Of a DNA stretch of 47,074 nucleotides, positions 17,159-25,893 are shown one piece after another (the stretch's first letter is position 1; every line of letters starts with the position of its first letter). Made by a program: the position numbers and the translations under genes. A model generated the notes under the pieces. That model did not search any database. It was not told the origin of the DNA and saw only the letters and a list, made by a program, of their open reading frames with translations. The stretch comes from Methanobrevibacter sp. (GTDB lineage Archaea > Methanobacteriota > Methanobacteria > Methanobacteriales > Methanobacteriaceae). Where the stretch lies: positions 1-47,074 of the forward strand of contig JAFUCN010000083.1 in NCBI GenBank assembly GCA_017459665.1. Direction: 5' to 3'.

Positions 17159-18169
17159 ATGAATCTAGAAACTAAAATAGAAATTGTCAAAGATATCTTA
17201 AAAGATAAAAAAGTCGCTATAGGATTTTCAGGAGGTGCAGACTCAACACTAATAGCTTATTTGTCTTCAAAAGTCGCAAAGGACACATTAGCAATAACCA
17301 TTAATAATCATTTATTGCCATCAGGTTTTGTTGAAAATACCGTTGAAGTTGCAAAATCCTTTAAAATCAAACACGAAATAGTTGACATCGACTTTTACGA
17401 AAATGAATATTTCCTGTCAAATGACTCCAAAAGATGTTATACCTGCAGAAACCTAATGTATTCCAATATCAAAAAAATAGCTAACAGTAAAGGATTTGAT
17501 TTTATTTGTGACGGAAATAACATTAGTGATTTGGTAATTGATAGACCCGGAATATTGGTAACCTATAAAAAAGGTTTCAAAACTCCGTTTATCGAAGCAA
17601 AACTAACATCTAAAGAGATTCATGAATATCTGAATAAAAACAATATTCCATATTCAAGATCAACAACATGTCTTGCAACAAGAATTCCTACAGACACACC
17701 AACTACAAAAGAGAAAATAGATAGGATTAGTTATTGTGAAGACTTTATTTCAAATAATACAGCTTGTGAGATTGTAAAAGTTAGAGATTTGGGAAAATAT
17801 GCCATTTGCGAAGTGGATAACTTAGATGAAATCTTAAAAGATGACAATTATACTACCATAAACAGTCAGTTAAAACAGCAGGGATTTAAAAAAGTGGCTC
17901 TAAACTTATCCCCGATTGATGACGATGAATTTATCAGCATTGATTATAAAGATGAAAGATTCAGCTATCAACTCCCTTTTACAATTGACTTGGAAAAAAC
18001 AAAAGAACAGCTTAAAAACGAAATGATAAACGGAAATGATAAAAAAATTACAACTGAAAAAATTGACATTTATAAAAACGGATTAATAAAAGGACATGAT
18101 TTAAAATCATATGAAATTGCATTAGACCAATTTATGGAAATACTGCCAAAATTAAGAAGAAACGTTTAA
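17159..18169 (+). CDS. larE: LarE-like ATP-dependent sulfur transferase
   Basis: 336 aa. A PP-loop (SGGADS, 24-29) marks an N-type ATP pyrophosphatase that adenylates its substrate. LarE puts sulfur into the nickel-pincer precursor of lactate racemase. Here three cysteines, Cys93 and Cys96 in KRCYTCRNL and Cys171 in STTCLATRIP, match the variant in which they hold a [4Fe-4S] cluster instead of a single sacrificial cysteine. The protein has about 60 extra C-terminal residues beyond the usual 270. No larB, larC or racemase gene is nearby, so the substrate may differ. Gene start follows GGGAGG. Ten bases separate it from the ThiF-like gene, so they share a transcript. Confidence 0.85.
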   Translation: MNLETKIEIVKDILKDKKVAIGFSGGADSTLIAYLSSKVAKDTLAITINNHLLPSGFVENTVEVAKSFKIKHEIVDIDFYENEYFLSNDSKRCYTCRNLMYSNIKKIANSKGFDFICDGNNISDLVIDRPGILVTYKKGFKTPFIEAKLTSKEIHEYLNKNNIPYSRSTTCLATRIPTDTPTTKEKIDRISYCEDFISNNTACEIVKVRDLGKYAICEVDNLDEILKDDNYTTINSQLKQQGFKKVALNLSPIDDDEFISIDYKDERFSYQLPFTIDLEKTKEQLKNEMINGNDKKITTEKIDIYKNGLIKGHDLKSYEIALDQFMEILPKLRRNV

Positions 18170-18179
18170 AGGTGAAATT

Positions 18180-18935
18180 ATGCCAACAAGATACATTGGA
18201 GATGGATACTGGGAAATTGCTTCCCGTCAGATGAGTATAGTAACTAGAAGCGAACAGGAAAGATTTAAAGATGCTACAATAACCGTTATCGGTTGTGGTG
18301 GAATCGGTGGAGAAACCATAGAAATGCTTGCAAGAATGGGAGTTGGAAAACTTGTTTTAGTTGATAAGGATGCATTTGATTTATCAAACCTAAACAGACA
18401 GACTTTAGCAAGCATAAAGGATTTGGGACTTGATAAAAGTGCTGTAGCTAAAGAAAAAGTCAGATTGATTAACCCTTACGTTAAAGTGGAAACATTCAAT
18501 GAACATATCGATCAGACAAACATCAACAAAGTCATAGAAACTTCAGACATCGTTATTGATGCACTCGACAACGTTTTAACAAGAGTGATTGTCTCAAGAG
18601 CCGCCAAAGAAAAAGGAATTCCATATATACACGGAGCAATTCACGGTACAATGGGCCAAATCAGCGTATTTTTACCTAATAGCGATAAGACTTATGAAGA
18701 AATGTTTAACTTGCCTTCAATTGGTAAAGACCTGACAGAAGAAGTTATTAATGCATTAAAAAATGTTACTTCAGGAGTTCCGCCAGTCATCGGACCAACA
18801 CCGAATCTCATTGGCTGTCTTGAAGCGTTTGAAGCATATAAAATTATAACTGGAGTAGGTAAAGTAACCGTTGCCCCAAATATTTTGACATTTGATTTAC
18901 TCGATTTAGGTTCATTTTCACTTGATGAACTTTAA
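18180..18935 (+). CDS. ThiF/HesA/MoeB-like adenylyltransferase
   Basis: 251 aa. E1-like fold: nucleotide motif VIGCGGIGGETIEML (36-50), VDKDAFDLSNLNRQ (61-74) with the acidic and Arg residues that bind ATP-Mg, and Lys86. It should adenylate the C-terminal glycine of a ThiS/MoaD-type protein, very likely the 66-aa carrier at 15297. Only two cysteines are present (Cys39 and one in NLIGCLEAF), so the two CxxC zinc pairs of MoeB and ThiF are missing, and a persulfide-carrying Cys is not evident. Sulfur may then come from another protein such as the LarE-like partner. Ribosome site AAAGGTGA precedes the ATG. Confidence 0.88.
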   Translation: MPTRYIGDGYWEIASRQMSIVTRSEQERFKDATITVIGCGGIGGETIEMLARMGVGKLVLVDKDAFDLSNLNRQTLASIKDLGLDKSAVAKEKVRLINPYVKVETFNEHIDQTNINKVIETSDIVIDALDNVLTRVIVSRAAKEKGIPYIHGAIHGTMGQISVFLPNSDKTYEEMFNLPSIGKDLTEEVINALKNVTSGVPPVIGPTPNLIGCLEAFEAYKIITGVGKVTVAPNILTFDLLDLGSFSLDEL

Positions 18936-18940
18936 ATCAT

Positions 18941-19771
18941 CTATTTTTCCAGGCTTATACGTTCAGGTGACGTATAAACTGTAAACCTATTATCACGAAC
19001 AAAACCAACCATCGTAATATTACCTGCACGGGCAACATCAATACCTGAGGATGCAGGTGCAGCATTTGAAATTATTATAGGAATTCCAACACGGATTACT
19101 TTAATTAACATGTCAGCAGGCATTCTGCCACTATATGAAATATAACATTTAGAAAAGTCATAACCCCTTTTTGCAGCAGCTCCAATCACCTTATCAACTG
19201 CCACATGACGGCTGACATCTTCACGAATGATTATTTCCCCACCATACTTTAGCTGGGCAACATGAACCCCTGCCGTCTTTTTCCAGATTTTAGCCTCATC
19301 AGTCAGGTGCTTTATGTCTTTGATGATTTGTGTTGCATCTATTTTTAAATTAGAAGTATTCGGTTCAATTGTTTTTAGTTCAGATCTTATTCCTCCGGCA
19401 TTGTCTGAGTTTACACCCTGATATTCCAGAAGCCTGCATACACATGCATGCTCACAATTGCCTTTCCTCTCCTGAACAATTCCTTCCTGTTCCAAGTCCT
19501 CTTCAGGATTGTGAGTCAATTTTGTTGTAACCAATACGTTTGTCCCATCCAGTTCTATTGACTGGATATCAGAATAATCCTTGATTAAACCTTCACCAAG
19601 ACAATAGCCAACAGCAAAATCTTTCAAATCCTTTGGATAAGTTGAAAATTTCCTTGGAGGAAGATAATCAATAAATAAATAGGTATACTCATCATCAACG
19701 CTGTTTTCCGTGATGGTTTTATATTTTCCATCTTTCCATTGGATTACTTCAGTTTGTCTTAAAAATTCCAT
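18941..19771 (-). CDS. fdhD: FdhD sulfurtransferase for formate dehydrogenase
   Basis: 276 aa from the ATG at 19771; upstream starts have no ribosome site. FdhD passes sulfur to the bis-molybdopterin (Mo or W) cofactor of formate dehydrogenase. Family motifs: YPKDLKDFAVGYCLGEGLI (45-63), KTAGVHVAQL, REDVSRHVAVDKVIG and GRMPADMLIKVIRVGIPIIIS. The sulfur-carrying loop reads GNCEHACVC (Cys106, Cys110, Cys112), which is not the usual CxxC. No fdhAB gene is adjacent, though hydrogenotrophic relatives that use formate have one elsewhere. It ends five bases from the ThiF-like gene (convergent) and has the shared dyad directly downstream of a TATA-like box. It may serve formate dehydrogenase or the local pathway. 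Confidence 0.88.
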   Translation of the reverse strand: MEFLRQTEVIQWKDGKYKTITENSVDDEYTYLFIDYLPPRKFSTYPKDLKDFAVGYCLGEGLIKDYSDIQSIELDGTNVLVTTKLTHNPEEDLEQEGIVQERKGNCEHACVCRLLEYQGVNSDNAGGIRSELKTIEPNTSNLKIDATQIIKDIKHLTDEAKIWKKTAGVHVAQLKYGGEIIIREDVSRHVAVDKVIGAAAKRGYDFSKCYISYSGRMPADMLIKVIRVGIPIIISNAAPASSGIDVARAGNITMVGFVRDNRFTVYTSPERISLEK

Positions 19772-19783
19772 GATTAATAATAT

Positions 19784-19795
19784 TAACAATTGTTA
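19784..19795. promoter_or_regulatory. TAACAATTGTTA operator, site 5
   Basis: Perfect palindrome; minus strand TATAAATATAACAATTGTTAATA lies about 13 bases before the fdhD ATG. TATAAATA just upstream would be the TATA box, putting the operator over the start site, as expected for repression. It is also 64 bases upstream of the divergent gene at 19859. Confidence 0.65.
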
Positions 19796-19858
19796 TATTT
19801 ATAATTATAATAATAAGTTGCAAAAGAAATTAAAGCAATAATAATAGAATTGATTGCC

Positions 19859-20410
19859 ATGTTTACTTATCCAAAAAAACTAAACCGAAAAGAATTGAAA
19901 AAAATTTCCAAATATTCATGTGACGATGAAATAAAAGATGCATACATCAAATATTTATCAAATTACTCATTTAAAGAGTTTGTTAAGTATTGTGAAGAAA
20001 ATAGTGATAAAAACCTAGAAGAATCACTTTTTAAATTCACAGACTTGCAGTTAGAGAAATTTGAACCAAACTCATTGATTTGGGTTTCACACGTACTAAT
20101 TAACTTTTTAATCTATTTTGAAGTCAATTTGGATTATGGCGAATATTATGATGCCTATGCATCTGCACTTCAGTTTACAGTCCTGTATTGTGCCATGAAA
20201 ATGACATTAAACAAGATTTCTTTAGAAGAAGTTGAATTTCCAAAACATTCCAAAAACTGTTTTGAAAAATTATTTGACAAAAAACCTGATTTTAGATTCA
20301 ATTTAGAAAAAGACTGCAATTTGGCGTACAATTCATACAATACCAATTTTGAGTTTACAAGCGAAGAATTCTACGCTAAAATGAAAACACATTTTGATGA
20401 AAATTATTAA
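19859..20410 (+). CDS. Hypothetical protein
   Basis: 183 aa from the ATG at 19859; a TTG three codons upstream is possible. No family recognised and no clear ribosome site, so it may be a leaderless message with a TATA-like region around 19796-19815. The protein is mostly helical by composition, with aromatic and acidic residues (SLIWVSHVLINFLIYFEVNL, then DYGEYYDAYASALQFTVLYC). A hydrophobic central stretch near residues 80-95 and 103-122 is not strong enough to call a membrane segment. It is divergent from fdhD across operator site 5, so it may belong to the same regulon, but it could be unrelated. Confidence 0.65.
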   Translation: MFTYPKKLNRKELKKISKYSCDDEIKDAYIKYLSNYSFKEFVKYCEENSDKNLEESLFKFTDLQLEKFEPNSLIWVSHVLINFLIYFEVNLDYGEYYDAYASALQFTVLYCAMKMTLNKISLEEVEFPKHSKNCFEKLFDKKPDFRFNLEKDCNLAYNSYNTNFEFTSEEFYAKMKTHFDENY

Positions 20411-20426
20411 AAAAATAGTAAAAAAG

Positions 20427-20445
20427 GAGTTATCTACAATAACTC
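20427..20445. terminator. Bidirectional terminator between convergent genes
   Basis: GAGTTAT/ATAACTC stem with loop CTACA, A-rich on one side and TTTTC on the other. It overlaps the purA stop codon. Confidence 0.6.
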
Positions 20446-21453
20446 TTTTCTTAAATCAATTGTATCCTTTAAATCCGGACCGGTTGAGATAATAGTAACC
20501 GGAACACCGGTTTCAGTCTGGATATCTTCGATGAATGCTTTTGTCTCAGCAGACAAATCATCGTAGTTCTGCACACGAGCACAATCAAACAATTTATCAA
20601 CACAGGTTAAAGCAATTTGAGTAGCTCCGTTTATTCTGCATGACTCTTTAGCAAGTTCCATGTCAAAGTAACCGATTCTTCTACGACGACCTGTGACAAC
20701 ACCGTATTCTTCAAGACCTTTGCTTTCAGCTTCTTCCTGAGTCATTTCAGTTGGGAACGGACCTTCCCCAACACGGGAAATGTAAGCTTTAAACACGTCA
20801 ATGACTTCATCTACTTTAGTTGGTCCCACACCAACATCAGCAGCAAATGTAGATGCAGTAGTATCTTTACTGGTTACAAATGGATAAGACCCATAATAAA
20901 GTGATAGAGCAAAACCTTGTGATCCTTCAATAAATACATCTTCACCATTATCGATAGCTTCATTACATGCAACAGAAACATCAGTAATGTAATCTTCAAG
21001 TTCCGGAATGTCACGAGCCAAATCAATAGTCCTCATTACACGGTCTGAATTGGCTGGTCCGCAGCCTGAACCTGTACTTCCTATTTTTTTAGCTAAATGT
21101 TCTGAACTTTTATCCCTGTTCATGTGGTCTTCGCAGATAATAGCACATCTTGGATCAACACACATTCTTTCTTTTACATTATATTTTTTCAAGTCTTCAA
21201 ATTCTTTAAATAATACATCCGGATTTACTAGAACTCCTGCACCAATCATGAGTTTAGCATCGGTATGTACAAAACCTGATGGGGTTAATCTCAAACCATA
21301 TTTTTCACCGTTGAATTCAACAGAGTGCCCTGCATTTGGCCCTACTCCTGCACGAGCAATTATATTCGGTTTATCAGTGTCACAAAGGTAAGTAATACAT
21401 TTTCCTTTACCTTCGTCACCCCAAGCTCCACCAACTAAAATACTACAAGTCAT
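20434..21453 (-). CDS. purA: Adenylosuccinate synthetase
   Basis: 339 aa, the short archaeal form (bacterial enzymes are about 430). It joins IMP and aspartate with GTP to give adenylosuccinate, the first committed step to AMP. The GTP-binding motif [11 protein letters not shown] is at 8-18; [12 protein letters not shown] and [15 protein letters not shown] carry substrate-binding residues, and [19 protein letters not shown] is the Arg-rich segment near the C-terminal half. Ribosome site GGAG precedes the ATG. Single gene, divergent from the kinase operon. Confidence 0.97.
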   Translation of the reverse strand: MTCSILVGGAWGDEGKGKCITYLCDTDKPNIIARAGVGPNAGHSVEFNGEKYGLRLTPSGFVHTDAKLMIGAGVLVNPDVLFKEFEDLKKYNVKERMCVDPRCAIICEDHMNRDKSSEHLAKKIGSTGSGCGPANSDRVMRTIDLARDIPELEDYITDVSVACNEAIDNGEDVFIEGSQGFALSLYYGSYPFVTSKDTTASTFAADVGVGPTKVDEVIDVFKAYISRVGEGPFPTEMTQEEAESKGLEEYGVVTGRRRRIGYFDMELAKESCRINGATQIALTCVDKLFDCARVQNYDDLSAETKAFIEDIQTETGVPVTIISTGPDLKDTIDLRKELL

Positions 21454-21634
21454 TTAATAACTCCTTAAAATTAATAATTGAAAATTTAGAAAATTTCCGT
21501 AACACTAATATTATATCATTTATGATTAAAAAGCTTTTTGAATATACAATGTTCAATCACAATATCACATTAATATAAATATTAAGTAAAATAGAAATAT
21601 ATAACATTATTAAATAAAACTCAAGGTAATTCAT

Positions 21635-23539
21635 ATGCATATTGAAAGACAATATAGAGAACTTGAAAAAGTCGAGGAAGTGCGTGTTTATAATGTACGC
21701 CCTGACGAAATCTTTAATGAGGTTCCTCCCGTTAAGAAACCTGAAAAGGTTCGTTTTAGTAATGTTATGAAACATGTGCCTTCAGACATAAATGTATTTT
21801 TACCTATCGACGACGGTGAAGATTACATAGTCGAAAGAGTGGGCTGGAATCTACTTGAAAGAACAAATGTTACATTGGAAGATGTTGAAGGCCGTAAATT
21901 CAGCCAGATTTCACCATTCTACTATGAAATATTTCATGAAGCTTTTAAAGAAGTTTATAAAACTAAAAAAACAAAAGCCATGAGAGTTTTCTATTATCTA
22001 AGCGATAGGATTCAGACCCTTGCAAATGTTCACATCCTCTGTGATGAAGGCGAAATTTATGCAATTTCCGATTTAAAAAATACAACAGGAGAAGACAAAA
22101 CTTTTGAACAACAGCAAATGGAAGATGATGAGAACAAAGCCAATATGATTGAATATTTCTCACAAACCGGAAGTTACTATAAAACCAGAGATGAATTTAC
22201 CTGGACACCCGGTATTTACAATATCATAAACCGTTCAAAAGAACCTGGAGATTCCCACTATAACATCATATTCGATTTGGTGATTCCTGAAGACAAACCA
22301 TTAGTCGAAGAGCTTCTTGATACTATGAGTCCTGAAACTGACACATATGAAAACATCATCCGTATCAAAACACCAGGAGGACACATAAAATACCTGGACA
22401 CTTATCTTTACTCAAAATTCGATGAAAATGGTGAGGAAATCAGCCATTATGGTTTATTTAAAGATATAAGTGTGGATTCACACAAGCACATGACAAGACC
22501 TGTCGATTTCATGTTAAACGGATTCAATCACAATTCAAAATTATCATTGCTTGTAGAGCCTTTAAGTAAAAGATACGAGTTCAGTGAAGGATTCTATAAA
22601 ATGATTGAGATTCCTAAAGAGGATTATATCCACAATATGGATGTCCTCGATAACATCATTGAGGATGAACCTAAAAAAGAACTTAAAAGATTAATTGCAG
22701 GAGACCTCAAAGAAGTAAATACAGTTTTCACATACAAAGTAAATGGTGATGAAGACAACATGAAAATATGTGAACTGTTCATTGAAAGATTCACCTACGG
22801 TAATAAGGACCACAGTATTGGATTTTTAACAGACATTACCCTATCACGCAAAAAACAGCAAGAACTAATAAAATCAAATGCAACCAAGAACATATTAATT
22901 AAAGAAGTGCACCACAGGGTTAAAAATAACCTTCAAGTATTGAGTAGTTTTCTAAACCTTGAGAGAAGAGCATATGGTGATAATCCAAATCGTATTTTGG
23001 ACAACATGCAAGCACGTTTGTCTTCACTTGCATTGCTTCACGAGAAAACCTACAATACTGAAGACTTCATTAACATAAACCTTGAAGACTATATGAAAGA
23101 TCAAGATTCAACCCTTCACATGTTATTCGGAGCAAAAGACATCAACTTCACATCAGAAGTGGACCCTGAAATCCACTTATCAATCGATGTTATTACACCA
23201 CTGCTCCTAATAGTTGACGAACTTACAATGAATGCAATCAAGCATGCATTCCCAGACCCCGATATGCCGAACAAGACAATTTCTAAAAAAATTGACTTTA
23301 TTGACGAACATATCTGTAAATTAATATTAAAAGATAATGGAGTTGGACTTAAAGACCCTGATGCATTAATCAACCACAATTTAGGTTGGGAAATTATCAA
23401 CAATTTAACTAGACAAATTAACGGAGAATTAGAGATTTTAGACTGTGAAAAAGGAACTGGATTTAAAATTATATTCCCAGTAAATTTAGACCATACAATA
23501 GCATATCACCGCGAAATGTGGGAGCGTGAGGAAAAATGA
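21635..23539 (+). CDS. Cytosolic PAS-domain HisKA_2 histidine kinase, copy 1
   Basis: 634 aa without membrane segments. An N-terminal region of about 150 residues may be a sensory domain of its own. A PAS-like domain covers about 170-280 (MIEYFSQTGSYYKTRDEFTW ... YGLFKDIS), and a further region at 285-405 is PAS-like as well. The HisKA_2 dimerisation motif EVHHRVKNNLQ has its phospho-acceptor His in the pair 426-427. The HATPase part follows, with N box DELTMNAIKHAF, DNGVGL and GTGFKI. It should phosphorylate one or both receiver domains downstream. Ribosome site AAGGTAAT. First gene of the operon; its stop overlaps the next start by four bases. Confidence 0.92.
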   Translation: MHIERQYRELEKVEEVRVYNVRPDEIFNEVPPVKKPEKVRFSNVMKHVPSDINVFLPIDDGEDYIVERVGWNLLERTNVTLEDVEGRKFSQISPFYYEIFHEAFKEVYKTKKTKAMRVFYYLSDRIQTLANVHILCDEGEIYAISDLKNTTGEDKTFEQQQMEDDENKANMIEYFSQTGSYYKTRDEFTWTPGIYNIINRSKEPGDSHYNIIFDLVIPEDKPLVEELLDTMSPETDTYENIIRIKTPGGHIKYLDTYLYSKFDENGEEISHYGLFKDISVDSHKHMTRPVDFMLNGFNHNSKLSLLVEPLSKRYEFSEGFYKMIEIPKEDYIHNMDVLDNIIEDEPKKELKRLIAGDLKEVNTVFTYKVNGDEDNMKICELFIERFTYGNKDHSIGFLTDITLSRKKQQELIKSNATKNILIKEVHHRVKNNLQVLSSFLNLERRAYGDNPNRILDNMQARLSSLALLHEKTYNTEDFININLEDYMKDQDSTLHMLFGAKDINFTSEVDPEIHLSIDVITPLLLIVDELTMNAIKHAFPDPDMPNKTISKKIDFIDEHICKLILKDNGVGLKDPDALINHNLGWEIINNLTRQINGELEILDCEKGTGFKIIFPVNLDHTIAYHREMWEREEK

Positions 23540-25407
23540 GAGTTGAAAAAGAGTATAGGCGTTTAGAAAACACCGAAGAGGTTCGTATTTACGATATCAC
23601 TGAAAAGGAACTATTTGTACAAGTGCCTAGAGAATTTGATTTGCCGGATTTTCCATTTGAAAAAACATTGAGCAATATCACAAATGATATTGATATTTTT
23701 ATACCTCATGAAGATGGAAAAGATTTTATCGTGCACAGATTAGGTTTGGGTGCACTATCCAGAGGAGAAATAACACATGCAGACGTTTCTGGACGTTTAC
23801 TTAGTAAAACATCCCCAGGATTTTACAAAATTTTAGCTGAACCGCTAAGAGAAGTGTATCAAACCAAAAAGACTAAAAAAATGAGATTTTTTTATCATTT
23901 CCATGAGAAATTAGCCAGATTTTCAAATGTTAAAATCATAAGCGACATGGGCAAACTAATATTAATCTCAGACCACAGGGACAATAGTGAAAGCAGATTG
24001 CATGTATCTAATGATGACACATCTGGTGAAAAAGCAAATCTGATTGAATATTTCTCCCAGACTGGAAGTTACTATAAAATCAATGACAGATATTCCTGGA
24101 CACAAGGTATCTATAACATTATCAATCGTCAAAGAGAAGAAAACGACGAATACTACAACATTGTTTTTGATTTGGTGATTCCTGAAGACAGACCGTTAGT
24201 TGAAAAAATTCTTAGAGAGCTGGATGCCGGAAGAACTACATACGAATCAGTAATCAGAATCAAAACTGATGATGGAACAATAAAATATGTTGAAATTAAC
24301 CTTTATTCAAAATTTGATGAAAATGGAGAATTGGTAAGCCGTTATGGTTTAATGAAAGATGTGAGTACCGATTCCAACAGGAAAATGACAAGACCTGTCG
24401 ACTTCCTGCTTAAAGGGTTTAAAAACAATAAAAAGCTTGCATTATTAATCGAACCGTTAAATGTAAAACAATATGAATTCTCAGAAGGTTTCTATCACCT
24501 CATAGAAATTCCTCCGGAAGAATATAAACACAGCAGAAAAGTATTCGAGAATATCGTTGAAGAAGATGTTCAGTGCAGAATCCTGGAACTGCTTAATGGC
24601 GAAACCAATGAACTTTCTGAAAGATTCACATACAAAGTTCACGGTGATGAACACAACCAGAAAATGTGTGATATCTATCTTGAAAGATTCGAATTCGGCC
24701 AAGACACTCACAGTATCGGATTTATAACCGACATTACTGAAGAGAGAAACAAACAGATGGAACTGATGGAAGCTAACGAACATCAAACCATTCTAATTAA
24801 AGAAGTGCACCACAGGGTTAAAAACAACCTGCAGGTACTTAACAGTTTCCTGAATCTGGAAAAAAGAGCATATAAAAACAAACCGAATGTAATCATTGAC
24901 CATATGCAATCCAGGTTATCCTCACTTGCTATCCTTCACGAAAAAACCTACAATACCACTGACTTCAAGAACATTAACTTAAGTGAGTATATTGTTGATC
25001 AGGACAGCCAGCTTAGAGGTTTAATCGGACTGAGAGATGGAATTGAATTTGAATCTGAAGTTGATGAGGATTTAGTATTAACTATTGAAGTGATTACACC
25101 ATTACTTTTGGTTATTGATGAACTAACCATGAATGCGATTAAACACGCATTCCCTGACAAGTCAGTTCCAAACAAAAAAATCGTCAAGAAAATCACTAGA
25201 ATTGATGAAGACACCGCTCAATTGATTTTAAGAGACAATGGAGTAGGTATCGAAGACCCTAAAGCAATTACTAAAAATCTCGGATGCGAAATTATCAAAA
25301 ATCTAACAAAACAGCTAGACGGACATATCGAATTATTCCAACACGAAAACGGAACAGGGTACAAACTGATTTTCCCAATAACCATGGAACATACAATAGA
25401 AGGATGA
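23536..25407 (+). CDS. Cytosolic PAS-domain HisKA_2 histidine kinase, copy 2
   Basis: 623 aa, a paralogue of the preceding kinase over its full length: the same N-terminal start (RVEKEYRRLENTEEVRIYD), the same PAS-like part (YFSQTGSYYK at 172-181), the same His pair at 425-426 (EVHHRVKNNLQ), and N box DELTMNAIKHAFP. Copies differ most in the first 150 residues and around 340-365, where sensing specificity probably lies. The arrangement points to an in-place duplication. The two could form homodimers or heterodimers. ATGA overlap with copy 1; a 65-base gap with ribosome site GGAAGGAT leads to the receiver gene. Confidence 0.92.
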   Translation: MRVEKEYRRLENTEEVRIYDITEKELFVQVPREFDLPDFPFEKTLSNITNDIDIFIPHEDGKDFIVHRLGLGALSRGEITHADVSGRLLSKTSPGFYKILAEPLREVYQTKKTKKMRFFYHFHEKLARFSNVKIISDMGKLILISDHRDNSESRLHVSNDDTSGEKANLIEYFSQTGSYYKINDRYSWTQGIYNIINRQREENDEYYNIVFDLVIPEDRPLVEKILRELDAGRTTYESVIRIKTDDGTIKYVEINLYSKFDENGELVSRYGLMKDVSTDSNRKMTRPVDFLLKGFKNNKKLALLIEPLNVKQYEFSEGFYHLIEIPPEEYKHSRKVFENIVEEDVQCRILELLNGETNELSERFTYKVHGDEHNQKMCDIYLERFEFGQDTHSIGFITDITEERNKQMELMEANEHQTILIKEVHHRVKNNLQVLNSFLNLEKRAYKNKPNVIIDHMQSRLSSLAILHEKTYNTTDFKNINLSEYIVDQDSQLRGLIGLRDGIEFESEVDEDLVLTIEVITPLLLVIDELTMNAIKHAFPDKSVPNKKIVKKITRIDEDTAQLILRDNGVGIEDPKAITKNLGCEIIKNLTKQLDGHIELFQHENGTGYKLIFPITMEHTIEG

Positions 25408-25472
25408 GGTTTTAAATTAAATTTAAATAAGATAAAAAATAGATAATTAAAATTGTTAATTGGAAGGATAAT

Positions 25473-25883
25473 ATGAATGAAAGAATATTAGTTGTAGAAG
25501 ACGAAGCTATTACTGCATTGGATTTAAAATATAGTTTAGAGGAATTAGGTTACGAAGTTATTGATACTGTTGATACTGGACAAGCTGCAATTGATACAGC
25601 AGCAGAGCAAGTTCCAGATGTAGTTTTAATGGATATTAAATTAAAAGGAGACATGGAAGGTATCGAAGCAGCAGCAGTAATCTCAGAATGGAATATTCCA
25701 ATTATTTATTTAACTGCAAACACAGATACTGATACTTTCGAAAAATCAAACGTTAAAGGCTCCTACGGATTTGTTTCAAAACCATACGATATTAACAAAC
25801 TCGACAAAACACTTAAAATAACTATCAACAGAGCAAAACTCGAAGCTAAAAGATTAAATGATGCTAGCGGTTTTACAGAATAG
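25473..25883 (+). CDS. Stand-alone response regulator receiver (CheY-like)
   Basis: 136 aa, a single receiver domain. The acidic pair is Glu9-Asp10 with Glu11 (LVVEDE), the phospho-acceptor Asp54 (VLMDIKLKGD), the switch Thr81 (LTAN) and Lys103 (VSKPYD). There is no output domain, so it acts by contact with another protein or passes phosphate on in a relay. Directly after two histidine kinases and before a receiver-glycosyltransferase fusion, it is a likely phosphate intermediate or a sink. The sequence of its first 30 residues is typical for the PAS-linked receivers found beside HisKA_2 kinases. Confidence 0.93.
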   Translation: MNERILVVEDEAITALDLKYSLEELGYEVIDTVDTGQAAIDTAAEQVPDVVLMDIKLKGDMEGIEAAAVISEWNIPIIYLTANTDTDTFEKSNVKGSYGFVSKPYDINKLDKTLKITINRAKLEAKRLNDASGFTE

Positions 25884-25893
25884 ATAGATTTAA

